From: Aeromonas fluvialis
GTDB lineage: Bacteria > Pseudomonadota > Gammaproteobacteria > Enterobacterales > Aeromonadaceae
Direction of reading: 5' to 3'
Length of the DNA stretch: 64,000 nt
NCBI RefSeq assembly: GCF_000819885.1
Contig: NZ_CDBO01000008.1
Coordinates: 1 to 64,000 of the forward strand
Part shown: positions 9,754 through 19,418 of the stretch, in pieces
How positions within the stretch are numbered: the stretch's first letter is position 1
Layout of the letters: every line of letters begins with the position of its first letter
Made by a program: the position numbers and the translations under genes
Notes under the pieces: model-generated
What the model was told of the DNA's origin: nothing
The model's database searches: none
The model's input: the letters and a program-made list of their open reading frames with translations, nothing else

Positions 9754-9779
9754 GATGGGCGAAGTCCGCTTCGCCCATC
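9754..9779 (+). other. Perfect 11-bp hairpin after dnaK, no T run
   Basis: GATGGGCGAAG-TCCG-CTTCGCCCATC lies 11 bases after the dnaK stop. Without a T-run it is unlikely to end all transcription; it may protect the dnaK 3' end or attenuate dnaJ. Confidence 0.8.
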
Positions 9780-9797
9780 GGCTTAGTCTATGAATTC

Positions 9798-9823
9798 ACG
9801 GGCGTTGGGTAACCAACGCCCGT
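9798..9823 (+). other. Second perfect 11-bp hairpin in the dnaK-dnaJ gap (GTAA loop)
   Basis: ACGGGCGTTGG-GTAA-CCAACGCCCGT, a perfect stem capped by a GNRA-type tetraloop, about 35 bases before the dnaJ start, again without a T run. A role in mRNA processing or attenuation is inference. Confidence 0.8.
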
Positions 9824-9856
9824 CTGCGTAACTGCTTAAGCAGCAACAGGATGAGT

Positions 9857-10999
9857 ATGTCGAAGCGCGATTTCTACGAAGTGCTGGGTGTGGCGAAAGG
9901 AGCCGACGAGCGCGAGATCAAGAAGGCGTACAAGCGTCTGGCCATGAAGTATCACCCGGATCGCAATCAGGGTGATGCCGCATCCGAAGAGAAGTTCAAA
10001 GAGGTCAAGGAGGCCTACGAGGTCCTGACCGATGCCAACCTGCGTGCCCGTTACGACCAGTACGGCCATGCCGGTGTCGACCCGAGCCAGGGTGGCGGTG
10101 GCCACGGTGGTTTTGGCGGCAATGCCGACTTCGCCGACATGTTTGGTGATGTGTTCGGTGATATCTTCGGCGGTGGCCGGGGTGGTGCGCGCCGTGGCCC
10201 GGCCCGTGGCTCTGATCTGCGTTACACCATGGAGCTGACCCTGGAAGAGGCGGTACGCGGGGTCTCCAAGGAGATCAAGGTACCGGCCCTGGTTCACTGC
10301 GAAGTCTGTAACGGCTCCGGTGCCCACACCGGCAGCAGTGCCCAGACCTGCCCGACCTGCCACGGCTCCGGCCAGGTGCAGATGCGTCAGGGCTTCTTCG
10401 CGGTGCAGCAGGCGTGCCCCCACTGTCACGGTCGCGGCAAGATCATCAAGGATCCGTGCCGCAAGTGCCACGGTGAAGGCCGCTACCAGCGCACCAAGAC
10501 CCTGTCGGTGAAAATTCCGGCGGGCGTTGATACCGGCGATCGCATCCGTCTCTCCGGCGAAGGGGAAGCGGGGGAGGCGGGGGCGCCGGCAGGGGATCTC
10601 TACGTACAGGTACACGTCAAAGAGCACGAGATCTTCGTGCGTGACGGCAACAACCTCTACTGCGAAGTACCCATCAGCTTCACCGCGGCGGCCCTGGGTG
10701 GCGAGATCGAAGTGCCGACCCTGGATGGCCGCGTCAAGCTCAAGGTCACGTCGGAGACCCAGACCGGCAAAATGTTCCGCATGCGGGGCAAGGGCGTGAA
10801 GTCTGTGCGCTCCGGTCAGGTGGGCGACCTGATGTGCAAGGTGGTGATCGAGACCCCGGTCAACCTCACCGAGGAGCAGAAAGAGTTGCTGCGTCAACTG
10901 GACGAGTCGTTCAGCGGCGCTGCCGCCAAGACCCACAAGCCGAAATCGGAAGGCTTCTTCGAAGGGGTGAAACGCTTTTTCGACGATCTGACCCGCTGA
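9857..10999 (+). CDS. dnaJ: Hsp40 co-chaperone DnaJ
   Basis: 380 residues from the ATG at 9857. That start is preferred over the ATG at 9851 because the AGGA ribosome site at 9848-9851 is correctly spaced only for it. The J domain covers residues 1-70 with HPD in KYHPDRN. A Gly/Phe-rich linker follows, then four zinc-binding CxxCxGxG repeats: [24 protein letters not shown] and CRKCHGEG. The two beta-barrel client domains end the protein. It delivers clients to DnaK and stimulates its ATPase. It is co-transcribed with dnaK across a 113-base gap holding two strong hairpins. Confidence 0.97.
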   Translation: MSKRDFYEVLGVAKGADEREIKKAYKRLAMKYHPDRNQGDAASEEKFKEVKEAYEVLTDANLRARYDQYGHAGVDPSQGGGGHGGFGGNADFADMFGDVFGDIFGGGRGGARRGPARGSDLRYTMELTLEEAVRGVSKEIKVPALVHCEVCNGSGAHTGSSAQTCPTCHGSGQVQMRQGFFAVQQACPHCHGRGKIIKDPCRKCHGEGRYQRTKTLSVKIPAGVDTGDRIRLSGEGEAGEAGAPAGDLYVQVHVKEHEIFVRDGNNLYCEVPISFTAAALGGEIEVPTLDGRVKLKVTSETQTGKMFRMRGKGVKSVRSGQVGDLMCKVVIETPVNLTEEQKELLRQLDESFSGAAAKTHKPKSEGFFEGVKRFFDDLTR

Positions 11000-11020
11000 T
11001 TTCAGCCACCCGAATAAACA

Positions 11021-11048
11021 GAGCCGGCCTTGTGCCGGCTCTTTTTTT
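11021..11048 (+). terminator. Terminator of dnaJ
   Basis: GAGCCGGC-CTTGT-GCCGGCTC with seven T, 21 bases after the dnaJ stop. Confidence 0.92.
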
Positions 11049-11134
11049 CCCGCCATTTCGCCAGGATCCGCCCTATTGAGTGGATCATGATGAGGGATCC
11101 TCCTCACAACTCCCGCCAATTCTTACTGTACAAA

Positions 11135-11150
11135 TGTTATCCCGCTCACA
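11135..11150 (+). promoter_or_regulatory. Probable CRP site upstream of scrY
   Basis: TGTTATCCCGCTCACA matches TGTGA-N6-TCACA with one mismatch. If the promoter proposed at 11179 is right, its centre is near -72, a standard class I activator position. This fits catabolite control of a sucrose operon. Confidence 0.6.
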
Positions 11151-11155
11151 CTGTT

Positions 11156-11173
11156 GCTGAAACGGTTTAGTTG
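11156..11173 (+). promoter_or_regulatory. ScrR operator O1
   Basis: GCTGAAACGGTTTAGTTG is an imperfect copy of the LacI-family palindrome found twice more in this operon. It lies 30 bases upstream of O2. Confidence 0.6.
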
Positions 11174-11178
11174 TCATA

Positions 11179-11208
11179 TTGAGTTAGCTAAAGCGGTTTA
11201 GCTATGCT
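11179..11208 (+). promoter_or_regulatory. Possible scr operon promoter
   Basis: TTGAGT and TATGCT are 18 bases apart with operator O2 between them, which would let ScrR block RNA polymerase. Confidence 0.45.
11186..11203 (+). promoter_or_regulatory. ScrR operator O2
   Basis: AGCTAAAGCGGTTTAGCT is an almost perfect palindrome centred on CG, the style recognised by LacI-family repressors. It sits between the proposed -35 and -10 of the scr promoter. Confidence 0.8.
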
Positions 11209-11250
11209 CTGACTGTCGATAACAACAGCGCCCGTTCGGGCCACAGATGA

Positions 11251-12768
<1,518 letters not shown>

Positions 12769-12818
12769 TTCGTTATCCCGATCACAAAAATGGCAGCCAG
12801 TGCCGAGATCTGTTGGTT

Positions 12819-12837
12819 GGCTAAAACGGTTTAGCTG
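12819..12837 (+). promoter_or_regulatory. ScrR operator O3 between scrY and scrK
   Basis: The palindrome core GCTAAAACGGTTTAGC (12820-12835) closely matches O2. A third operator ahead of scrK suggests a second ScrR-controlled promoter or a looping site. Confidence 0.75.
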
Positions 12838-12904
12838 ATAATACCAGCTAACAGAACAGAGTTTGGGTTTGACCGTGGGTCCGATGCAGCAGTGGAGTAG
12901 CAAG

Positions 12905-13840
12905 GTGGCGAATCGTGTGTGGGTAATGGGGGATGCAGTGGTGGACCTGATCCCGGAAGGGGCGTTGCACTACCTTAAGTGTCCGGGTGGCGCACCCGCC
13001 AATGTGGCGGTTGGCGTGGCACGGCTTGGCGGCGAAGCGGCCTTTATCGGCCGGGTCGGTGCCGATCCGTTCGGCCGCTTTATGGCTGACACCCTGAGCG
13101 GGGAGGGGGTGGATATCGGTGCGCTGCGGCTCGATCCAGACCATCGCACCTCTACCGTGCTGGTGGCACTGGATGACGAGGGGGAGCGCAGCTTCACCTT
13201 TATGGTGCGCCCCAGTGCCGACCAGTTTCTCACCCCAAATGAGTTGCCCCGCTTCGATGTCGGTCAGTGGTTGCTGACTTGCTCCATCGCGCTCGCCAAC
13301 GAGCCGGTGCGTGGCAGCTGCCTGCAGGCCATGGCGGCCATCAAGGCGGCTGGCGGGCGAGTCTGTTTCGACCCCAACCTGCGCCCCGAGGTGTGGGGCA
13401 ACCCCGCCGAGATGCTGCCGCTGGTGCGTCAGGCCATCGAGCAGGCAGACGTGGTCAAGCTCTCCATCGAGGAGCTGCAACTGCTGAGCGGCGAGGATGA
13501 TCTGGTGGCGGGGCTCGCTACGCTCTCTGGCCCGGCGTTGGTGCTGGTGACCCGGGGCGCGGCCGGTGTGGTGGCTCGCCTCGATGGCGAGCTGCTGGAG
13601 TGGGTGGGGCAGAAAGTGACTCCGCTCGACACCACGGGGGCGGGGGATGCCTTTGTTGCCGGACTTCTGGCGGCGCTGGCCGGGCGCTCGTCGCTGCCGA
13701 CCCTGGCCGAACTGCCCGCCATTCTGGCGCAGGCTCACGGCTGCGGAGCGCTTGCCACCACCGCCAAGGGGGCGATGACGGCGCTGCCGACCCGCACCGA
13801 ACTGGATGAATTTTTGCGATCAGGCACAAGCGGCTGTTGA
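12905..13840 (+). CDS. scrK: Fructokinase ScrK
   Basis: 311 residues from the GTG at 12905, chosen because GGAG is seven bases upstream and the product then starts VANRVWVMGD, as ScrK proteins do; an ATG at 12884 would add seven residues. It is a PfkB/ribokinase-family kinase. The N-terminal signature PGGAPANVAVGVARLGG spans residues 28-44, and the C-terminal signature DTTGAGDAFVAGLL, with the catalytic Asp, is near residue 243. It phosphorylates the fructose released when ScrB splits sucrose 6-phosphate. It lies between scrY and scrA, behind operator O3. Confidence 0.93.
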   Translation: MANRVWVMGDAVVDLIPEGALHYLKCPGGAPANVAVGVARLGGEAAFIGRVGADPFGRFMADTLSGEGVDIGALRLDPDHRTSTVLVALDDEGERSFTFMVRPSADQFLTPNELPRFDVGQWLLTCSIALANEPVRGSCLQAMAAIKAAGGRVCFDPNLRPEVWGNPAEMLPLVRQAIEQADVVKLSIEELQLLSGEDDLVAGLATLSGPALVLVTRGAAGVVARLDGELLEWVGQKVTPLDTTGAGDAFVAGLLAALAGRSSLPTLAELPAILAQAHGCGALATTAKGAMTALPTRTELDEFLRSGTSGC

Positions 13841-13923
13841 TCTGCGGCTAGAAGCCCGGCTCGACAGCCCCTACTCTCATGTGACAAGGGCCCGCCAGCG
13901 TGGCGGGTCATAAGAGGAAGAAT

Positions 13924-15288
13924 ATGAATATCAGTGCGATAGCCAAGGATCTGGTGCCCCTGCTTGGGGGCAAGGAGAACATCGTCAGCGCTGCCCACTG
14001 CGCCACCCGGCTGCGGCTGGTGCTGGCTGACGACAGCAAGGTGAACAAGGCCGCCATCGACAAGCTGGACGGGGTCAAGGGGTGCTTCAGCAACGCGGGT
14101 CAAATTCAGGTGATCTTCGGCACCGGTCTGGTCAACAAGGTCTATGCGGAGTTCGTGGCGCTGACCGGTACCGGCACCGCCAGCAAGGCGGAGCTGACTG
14201 ACATGGCGACGGCCAAGCTCAACGTGGCCCAGCGGCTGGCGCGAACCCTCTCCAACATCTTCGTGCCGATCATTCCGGCCATCGTCGCCTCGGGCCTGCT
14301 GATGGGGCTGCTCGGCATGGTGCGCACCTACGGTTGGGTCAATGCTGACAGCGCCCTGTTTGTGATGCTCGACATGTTCAGCTCGGCGGCCTTTATCATC
14401 CTGCCGATCCTGATCGGCTTTACGGCGGCGCGGGAGTTTGGCGGCAACCTCTATCTCGGGGCGACCCTCGGCGGTATTCTCACCCATCCGGCGCTGACCA
14501 ACGCCTGGGGGGTGGCCGGTGGTTTCAAGACCATGGACTTCTTCGGGCTCGATGTGGCGATGATCGGCTATCAGGGCACCGTCTTCCCGGTGCTCTTGGC
14601 AGTCTGGTTTATGTCCCATCTGGAGAAACAGCTGCGCAAGCGCATTCCGGATGCGCTGGATCTGATCCTCACGCCGTTTCTCACCGTCATCATCACCGGC
14701 TTTGTGGCGCTGCTCTTTATCGGCCCGGCGGGTCGGGTACTGGGGGATGGCATCTCGTTCGGCCTAAGCGCCCTCTATGAGCAGGCGGGCTGGCTGGCGG
14801 GGCTGGTGTTTGGCGGCACTTACTCGCTTATCGTCATCACCGGCATCCACCACAGCTTCCACGCCATCGAGGCGGGATTGCTGGCCAATCCGCAAATTGG
14901 CGTCAACTTCCTGCTGCCCATCTGGGCCATGGCCAACGTGGCACAGGGCGGGGCTTGCCTCGCGGTCTACTTCAAGACCCGCGACGTGAAGATCAAGGCG
15001 ATTACCGTGCCGGCGGCTATGTCCTGTCTGCTGGGCATCACGGAAGCGGCCATCTTTGGCGTCAACCTGCGCTACATCAAGCCCTTCCTCGCCGGTCTGT
15101 TCGGCGGTGCCTGCGGCGGCGCCTACGTGGTGGCAGCCAAGGTGGGGATGACGGCGGTGGGGCTGACCGGTATTCCCGGCATGGCCATCGTCCAGCCCAT
15201 GAGCCTCATCCACTACATCATCGGGCTGGTGATCGCCTTTGGCGCCGCCTTCGCCGCTTCCTACCTGCTCAAGTACAAGGTGGAGTGA
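13924..15288 (+). CDS. scrA: Sucrose-specific PTS permease, enzyme IIBC
   Basis: 454 residues from the ATG at 13924, with GAGGAAG as ribosome site. An N-terminal IIB domain (residues 1-85) carries the phosphorylated cysteine Cys26 in SAAHCATRLR. The IIC channel follows from about residue 95, with roughly ten hydrophobic segments and the family's GITEAAIFGVNLRY near residue 370. There is no IIA domain, so phosphate should come from the glucose IIA (Crr), as for other ScrA proteins. It imports sucrose as sucrose 6-phosphate. Its TGA overlaps the scrB ATG by one base. Confidence 0.95.
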   Translation: MNISAIAKDLVPLLGGKENIVSAAHCATRLRLVLADDSKVNKAAIDKLDGVKGCFSNAGQIQVIFGTGLVNKVYAEFVALTGTGTASKAELTDMATAKLNVAQRLARTLSNIFVPIIPAIVASGLLMGLLGMVRTYGWVNADSALFVMLDMFSSAAFIILPILIGFTAAREFGGNLYLGATLGGILTHPALTNAWGVAGGFKTMDFFGLDVAMIGYQGTVFPVLLAVWFMSHLEKQLRKRIPDALDLILTPFLTVIITGFVALLFIGPAGRVLGDGISFGLSALYEQAGWLAGLVFGGTYSLIVITGIHHSFHAIEAGLLANPQIGVNFLLPIWAMANVAQGGACLAVYFKTRDVKIKAITVPAAMSCLLGITEAAIFGVNLRYIKPFLAGLFGGACGGAYVVAAKVGMTAVGLTGIPGMAIVQPMSLIHYIIGLVIAFGAAFAASYLLKYKVE

Positions 15289-16703
15289 TGAAGGAAAGCG
15301 ATCTTCTCAACCAGATTGTCCGGTCGTTGCTGGCCGGACAGCTCAAGGCGGCGGCCGATCCCCATCGGCCCCGCTGGCATCTGGCAGCCCCGGTGGGGCT
15401 GCTCAACGATCCCAACGGTTTTATCGAGCACGACGGGCGTTACCACCTCTTCTACCAGTGGAACCCGCTTGGCTGCGAGCACCGTAACAAGGGGTGGGGG
15501 CACGTCACCTCCACCGACCTGCTGCATTGGCAGCACGAGCCGGTGGCGTTGTTGCCCACCGAAGCCTATGAGAGCCACGGCTGCTATTCGGGGTCGGCGG
15601 TGAGCGATGAGCAGGGGCGTTTGACCCTCATCTACACCGGTAACGTCAAATACCCGGATGGCAGCCGCACCGCTTATCAGTGTCTGGCCCGCGCCAACGG
15701 TGAGGGCGGTTTTGCCAAGCTGGGGCCTGTGCTGGATCTGCCCGAAGGCTACAGCGGCCATGTGCGCGATCCCAAGGTGTGGCACGACGGCAAACAGTGG
15801 CTGATGGTGCTGGGAGCCCGCACCCTGGATGACAAGGGTGAAGTGCTGCTCTATCGCGGCGAGACCCTGCAAAGCTGGCAGTTGGTGGGCCCCATCGCCG
15901 GTAGCGGGCGAGGGGGGCTCGGTGAGTTTGGCTATATGTGGGAGTGCCCGGATCTCTTCCCGCTAGGGGAGCACCATGTGCTGATCAGCTGCCCGCAGGG
16001 GATTGCCCCGGTGGGCGAGGATTATCGCAACCTCTACCAGTGCGGCTGGTGTTCTGGCAACTTTGACGGCGAGCACTACGAGCACGGGGATTTCCACGAG
16101 CTGGATCGGGGCTTCGAGTTCTATGCGCCGCAAACCACCCAAGACCGTCAGGGGCGCCGCCTGCTGTTCGGCTGGCTGGGGCTGCCGGAGGAGAACGAGA
16201 TGAGCCAGCCCACTGTCGCTCACGGCTGGATCCACCAGATGAGCTGCCCGAGAGAGCTGTTCTGGCAGGATGAGTGGCTCTGTCAGCGGCCGGTGGCGGA
16301 GCTTGCGGCATTGAAGGGAGAGCAGACCCGCTTCGAGGGGACACTCGGCGAGTTTGCGGGGCTGGCCATCGACTCGGCCTGGCTCGATCTGGATCTGTGC
16401 GGTCAGGGGAGCCTCTGGTTCGGTACCGTGGCCGAGCTGGTGTGGCAGCCGGGGCGCATCACCTTGCGGCGCCAGAACTGGCAGAGCGGGGCGTGGGAGA
16501 CCCGCAGCAGCCCATGGGCTGGCGGGCGGATCACCGTCCTGTGTGATCGCTCCAGTCTGGAGTGTTTCATCGATGAGGGGCGTTACAGCCTGTCGGCGCG
16601 CTACTTCCCCGGGGAAAAGCCGCAACTTTCATCAAGTAGCGGCGATGATGGCTGCAAAATTTGCCTCAATCACTGGCCGCTGTCGGCGTGCCTAGTACAA
16701 TAG
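15288..16703 (+). CDS. scrB: Sucrose-6-phosphate hydrolase (GH32)
   Basis: 471 residues, starting at the ATG that overlaps the scrA stop. All three GH32 catalytic motifs are present: NDPNG at 40-44 (nucleophile Asp41), RDP with Asp161, and EC with the acid/base Glu219 in MWECPDLF. The C-terminal beta-sandwich module is present. It splits cytoplasmic sucrose 6-phosphate into glucose 6-phosphate and fructose, the latter going to ScrK. The absence of a signal peptide fits a cytoplasmic enzyme. Confidence 0.96.
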   Translation: MKESDLLNQIVRSLLAGQLKAAADPHRPRWHLAAPVGLLNDPNGFIEHDGRYHLFYQWNPLGCEHRNKGWGHVTSTDLLHWQHEPVALLPTEAYESHGCYSGSAVSDEQGRLTLIYTGNVKYPDGSRTAYQCLARANGEGGFAKLGPVLDLPEGYSGHVRDPKVWHDGKQWLMVLGARTLDDKGEVLLYRGETLQSWQLVGPIAGSGRGGLGEFGYMWECPDLFPLGEHHVLISCPQGIAPVGEDYRNLYQCGWCSGNFDGEHYEHGDFHELDRGFEFYAPQTTQDRQGRRLLFGWLGLPEENEMSQPTVAHGWIHQMSCPRELFWQDEWLCQRPVAELAALKGEQTRFEGTLGEFAGLAIDSAWLDLDLCGQGSLWFGTVAELVWQPGRITLRRQNWQSGAWETRSSPWAGGRITVLCDRSSLECFIDEGRYSLSARYFPGEKPQLSSSSGDDGCKICLNHWPLSACLVQ

Positions 16704-16730
16704 CCCGGTTCTAGTCAGCCGGGAGGCCAG

Positions 16731-17741
16731 GTGGAGAAGAAGAAACGGATCACGATTGCCCAGATCGCCGAACTGGCGGGGGTGTCCAAGGCGACCGCCA
16801 GTCTGGTGCTTAACGGGAAGAGTGCGGAGTACCGGATTGCCGACGATACCCGCAAGCGCATTCAGGCGGTGGCGGAGGAGTGTCACTACCTGCCGAGCTT
16901 TCATGCCCGCTCCCTGCGCGAGACCCGCAGTTACACCTGGGGGCTGGTGATCCCCGATCTTACCAACTTCGGTTTTGCCCGCATTGCCCGTGCCCTCGAG
17001 GCGCACTGCCGGGAGGCGGGCATCCAGCTGCTCATCGCCTGCTCCGAGGATGATCCCGCCCTCGAGCAGCGGGTGGTGGACAACCTGATCAGTCGTCAGG
17101 TGGATGGGCTGATTGTCGCCTCCAGCGGCCACAGCGATGACATCTATGCCCGCATCCACGACCGCCTGCCGGTGGTGCAGCTCGACCGTCATATCGGCGA
17201 GTCGCGCCTGCCCATGGTGATCTCCGATGCCTGCAAGGCCACTGCCGAACTGGTGCGGGACATGGCCAGCGAGTGCGGCGAGGAGATCTACTACTTCGGC
17301 GGTTTGCTGGATCTCTCCCCCAGCCGTCACCGGCTGGCGGGGTATGAGCTGGGGCTCCATCGCGCCGGTTTTGAGGCCGATGAAGACCGGGTGCGCCATC
17401 GCGACTACCAACCGAGCTCCGGTTATCAGCTGATGGCCGAGCTGGTGGCCGAGCTGGGAGCGCCTCCCAAGGGGCTCTTTACCGCCTCCTTTACCCTGCT
17501 GGAAGGGGTGCTGCGCTACCTCAACGAGGCGGGGCTGATGGAGACGCGGATGCGGCTCTGTACCTTCGACGATCACGACCTGCTCGACTGCATTCCCATG
17601 CGCATCGACTCGGTGGCGCAGGATTGCCCGGCGCTGGCCCGCGCCGCCTTCGAGCTGATGCAGCAACTGATAGCGGGCAATCCCCCGGCGCAGACCGCCC
17701 AGGTGATCCCCCCTCGGGTGCGCTGGCGCAGTCGCCGTTAG
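16731..17741 (+). CDS. scrR: LacI-family repressor of the scr operon
   Basis: 336 residues from the GTG at 16731, with GGGAGG upstream. The N-terminal helix-turn-helix (ITIAQIAELAGVSKATAS, residues 7-24) is typical LacI family, followed by a hinge and a periplasmic-binding-like sugar domain. As the last gene of scrYKABR it is probably autoregulated. The CG-centred palindromes upstream of scrY and scrK are its likely operators. In known ScrR proteins the inducer is fructose or fructose 1-phosphate rather than sucrose. A strong terminator follows. Confidence 0.92.
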   Translation: MEKKKRITIAQIAELAGVSKATASLVLNGKSAEYRIADDTRKRIQAVAEECHYLPSFHARSLRETRSYTWGLVIPDLTNFGFARIARALEAHCREAGIQLLIACSEDDPALEQRVVDNLISRQVDGLIVASSGHSDDIYARIHDRLPVVQLDRHIGESRLPMVISDACKATAELVRDMASECGEEIYYFGGLLDLSPSRHRLAGYELGLHRAGFEADEDRVRHRDYQPSSGYQLMAELVAELGAPPKGLFTASFTLLEGVLRYLNEAGLMETRMRLCTFDDHDLLDCIPMRIDSVAQDCPALARAAFELMQQLIAGNPPAQTAQVIPPRVRWRSRR

Positions 17742-17770
17742 TCACGCCGGTTCGCCCATCCCATATGAGA

Positions 17771-17799
17771 AAGCCCCGCCATTGCTGGCGGGGCTTTTT
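17771..17799 (+). terminator. Terminator of the scr operon
   Basis: AAGCCCCGCC-ATTGCT-GGCGGGGCTTTTT, a 9-10 bp GC stem with a T run, 30 bases after scrR. Confidence 0.92.
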
Positions 17800-17903
17800 G
17801 CTGTGGGCGTCTGGCAGGGTAAACCCCGCGCCAGCCGCAGCAACATCTTGAAACATAATCGAAAGCCCGCTTTGCCTTATCAGGCTGCTCCCTGCTGATC
17901 CGG

Positions 17904-18089
17904 TTATTTCAATCCCATCCGTTTGAGGATCATTGCGGCCGGGCAGAAACCGGTGAACGCGCTCTGGATCAGGTTGACCCCGACAAAGGCGCTCAACCAG
18001 ACAAAGCCCGGATGGACCCAAGTTGTAAGGATCAGCGAGAGTAGCAGCATGCTGCCTGCGACGATTCTGACTCCGTTATCTACTGTCAT
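17904..18089 (-). CDS. DUF2892 (YgaP-type transmembrane domain) protein
   Basis: 61 residues from the ATG at 18089, chosen for the GGAGAAAG upstream; an ATG at 18104 would add five residues. It starts MTVDNGVRIVAGS and has two hydrophobic helices around a short PGF loop, then GFCPAAMILKRMGL, the DUF2892 pattern. In E. coli this domain is fused to the rhodanese of YgaP, whose gene is controlled by the ArsR-family YgaV. Here it stands alone, divergent from a YgaV-like regulator. That implies a role in membrane handling of sulfane sulfur, which is inference. Confidence 0.8.
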   Translation of the reverse strand: MTVDNGVRIVAGSMLLLSLILTTWVHPGFVWLSAFVGVNLIQSAFTGFCPAAMILKRMGLK

Positions 18090-18109
18090 GCTCTTTCTCC
18101 CCATCTATT

Positions 18110-18123
18110 TTAGTTATTGCTAA
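18110..18123. promoter_or_regulatory. Operator-like half palindrome, site A
   Basis: TTAGTTATTGCTAA is an imperfect palindrome containing the 12-base element ATTGCTAATTTA (18116-18127), which recurs at 18161. It lies in the divergent promoter region next to the DUF2892 gene. Confidence 0.55.
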
Positions 18124-18153
18124 TTTAGTGTTGTTTTATAGAATAGAACAAAT

Positions 18154-18169
18154 ATCAGCAATTGCTAAT
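18154..18169. promoter_or_regulatory. Operator-like palindrome, site B
   Basis: ATCAGCAATTGCTAAT is a 16-base palindrome with one mismatch, ending 8 bases before the regulator's start codon. Together with site A it is the likely binding target of the ArsR-family protein. Confidence 0.65.
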
Positions 18170-18177
18170 TTAATCCT

Positions 18178-18492
18178 ATGAGCCAATTCGACGAGATGAA
18201 CAGACATGCGACAGCCGCCGCTTCCCTGCTCAAGGCGTTGGCTCACCCTGAACGCCTGATGGTGCTCTGTCAGCTGGTGGAGGGGGAAAAAGGCGTCGGG
18301 GAACTGCTGGCCCACAGTCAACTCGGGCAGTCGGCCTTCTCCCAGCAATTGTCGGTATTGAAGCGCCAGGGTCTTATCCGCTCTCGCAAGGTCTCCCAGC
18401 AGATCTTCTACTCGCTGGCGAGCGAGGCGGCGGTCGATGTGCTCGGGGTGCTGCAAACCCATTTTTGTCACTCAGAAAATAAGGAATCTTGA
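18178..18492 (+). CDS. ArsR-family regulator of the YgaV/BigR/SqrR type
   Basis: 104 residues with a winged helix: [17 protein letters not shown] leads in, [16 protein letters not shown] is the recognition helix region, and [14 protein letters not shown] is the wing. The only cysteines are Cys31 and Cys97, 66 residues apart. As I recall, this is the same spacing as the persulfide-sensing pair of SqrR (Cys41/Cys107). No CxC metal site of classic ArsR proteins is present. It is therefore likely to sense sulfide-derived persulfides. It opens a long co-directional gene run; its stop overlaps the next gene's ATG. Palindromes lie directly upstream, so autoregulation is likely. Confidence 0.85.
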   Translation: MSQFDEMNRHATAAASLLKALAHPERLMVLCQLVEGEKGVGELLAHSQLGQSAFSQQLSVLKRQGLIRSRKVSQQIFYSLASEAAVDVLGVLQTHFCHSENKES

Positions 18493-18905
18493 TGATGGAA
18501 AGCCAATGGCTGCTCTCTTTGGGCGGCGGCATGCTGGCGGGGCTGTCGGCCCTGATCCTGATGTTGTTCAACGGCCGGGTCGCCGGGATCAGCGGCATTC
18601 TGGCCGGAGCCTTGCAACACCGGGCACCGTGGCGGGTGCTGTTTCTGTTGGGGCTCGGGGCTGGCGCCTGGCTGGCGCTGACTCTGGGTTGGGCCAGCAT
18701 GCCCGCCTTCACCACTTTGCCCGGGTGGCCGGTGGTGCTGCTGGCTGGTCTGCTGGTCGGGGTCGGTACCCGCCTTGGCAATGGCTGCACCAGCGGTCAC
18801 GGCATCTGCGGCATGGGTCGGCTCTCCCTGCGCTCCATCGTCGCCACCCTGACCTTTATGGCGGCGGGTTTCATCACCGTCTTCGTCACTCGTCACCTGT
18901 TGTAA
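18492..18905 (+). CDS. YeeE/YedE-family sulfur transport protein, first half
   Basis: 137 residues; the ATG at 18492 overlaps the regulator stop (TGATG), with AAGGA upstream. Four hydrophobic segments are visible. The YeeE/YedE signature [12 protein letters not shown] lies at about residues 95-106 and places two cysteines in the membrane pore. Full-length YeeE is a thiosulfate/sulfane-sulfur importer; here, as in PmpA/PmpB pairs, the function is split over two small proteins. It is followed 13 bases later by the second half. Confidence 0.85.
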   Translation: MMESQWLLSLGGGMLAGLSALILMLFNGRVAGISGILAGALQHRAPWRVLFLLGLGAGAWLALTLGWASMPAFTTLPGWPVVLLAGLLVGVGTRLGNGCTSGHGICGMGRLSLRSIVATLTFMAAGFITVFVTRHLL

Positions 18906-18918
18906 GGAGCTGATCGCC

Positions 18919-19377
18919 ATGACATTGCTGACAAGTTTGTTTGCGGGCGCGTTGTTCGGCCTGGGGATGGCCATCTCCGGCATGGTGGATCCCGCCCGGG
19001 TCACCGCTTTTCTCGATCTGGCAGGGGCCTGGGATCCCAGCCTCGCCTTCGTGATGGGGGGCGCCCTGCTGGTCTTTATGCCGGGTTATTTTCTGCTGGT
19101 GAAACCCCGTCGTCAGAGTGTGCTGGGTGAGCCCATCGCCGCCGTACCGGCTCCGACACTGGATCGCCGGCTGATCGGCGGAGCCGCGTTGTTTGGCATC
19201 GGCTGGGGGTTGGTGGGCATCTGCCCGGGCCCTGCTCTGAGTCTCATTTCCAGCGGGCAGCCCATGATAATGTTGTTTATTGCGGCCATGGTGGCCGGGA
19301 TCTTGCTCTTTGATAGAGGGCTGGTCAGGGTGCTGGGTCGGAAACAGGATAAGGGGTGCCAGTCCCATACCGCCTGA
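18919..19377 (+). CDS. YeeE/YedE-family sulfur transport protein, second half
   Basis: 152 residues with an AAGGAG ribosome site. It has four to five hydrophobic helices, an N-terminal GLGMAISGMVDPARV and the conserved cysteine in GICPGPALS at about residues 100-108, the usual second-half motif of the family. It presumably pairs with the preceding protein to move thiosulfate or another sulfane-sulfur species across the inner membrane. The transported species and direction cannot be told from sequence. Confidence 0.85.
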   Translation: MTLLTSLFAGALFGLGMAISGMVDPARVTAFLDLAGAWDPSLAFVMGGALLVFMPGYFLLVKPRRQSVLGEPIAAVPAPTLDRRLIGGAALFGIGWGLVGICPGPALSLISSGQPMIMLFIAAMVAGILLFDRGLVRVLGRKQDKGCQSHTA

Positions 19378-19418
19378 TCCCGTAAAGTGACTGATGATGT
19401 CAGGGAAGGAGAGTGATG

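Noticed and set aside
9836-11119. 427-codon open frame antisense to dnaJ
   Set aside because: Shadow of dnaJ; composition (His, Ala, Val-rich) without motifs.
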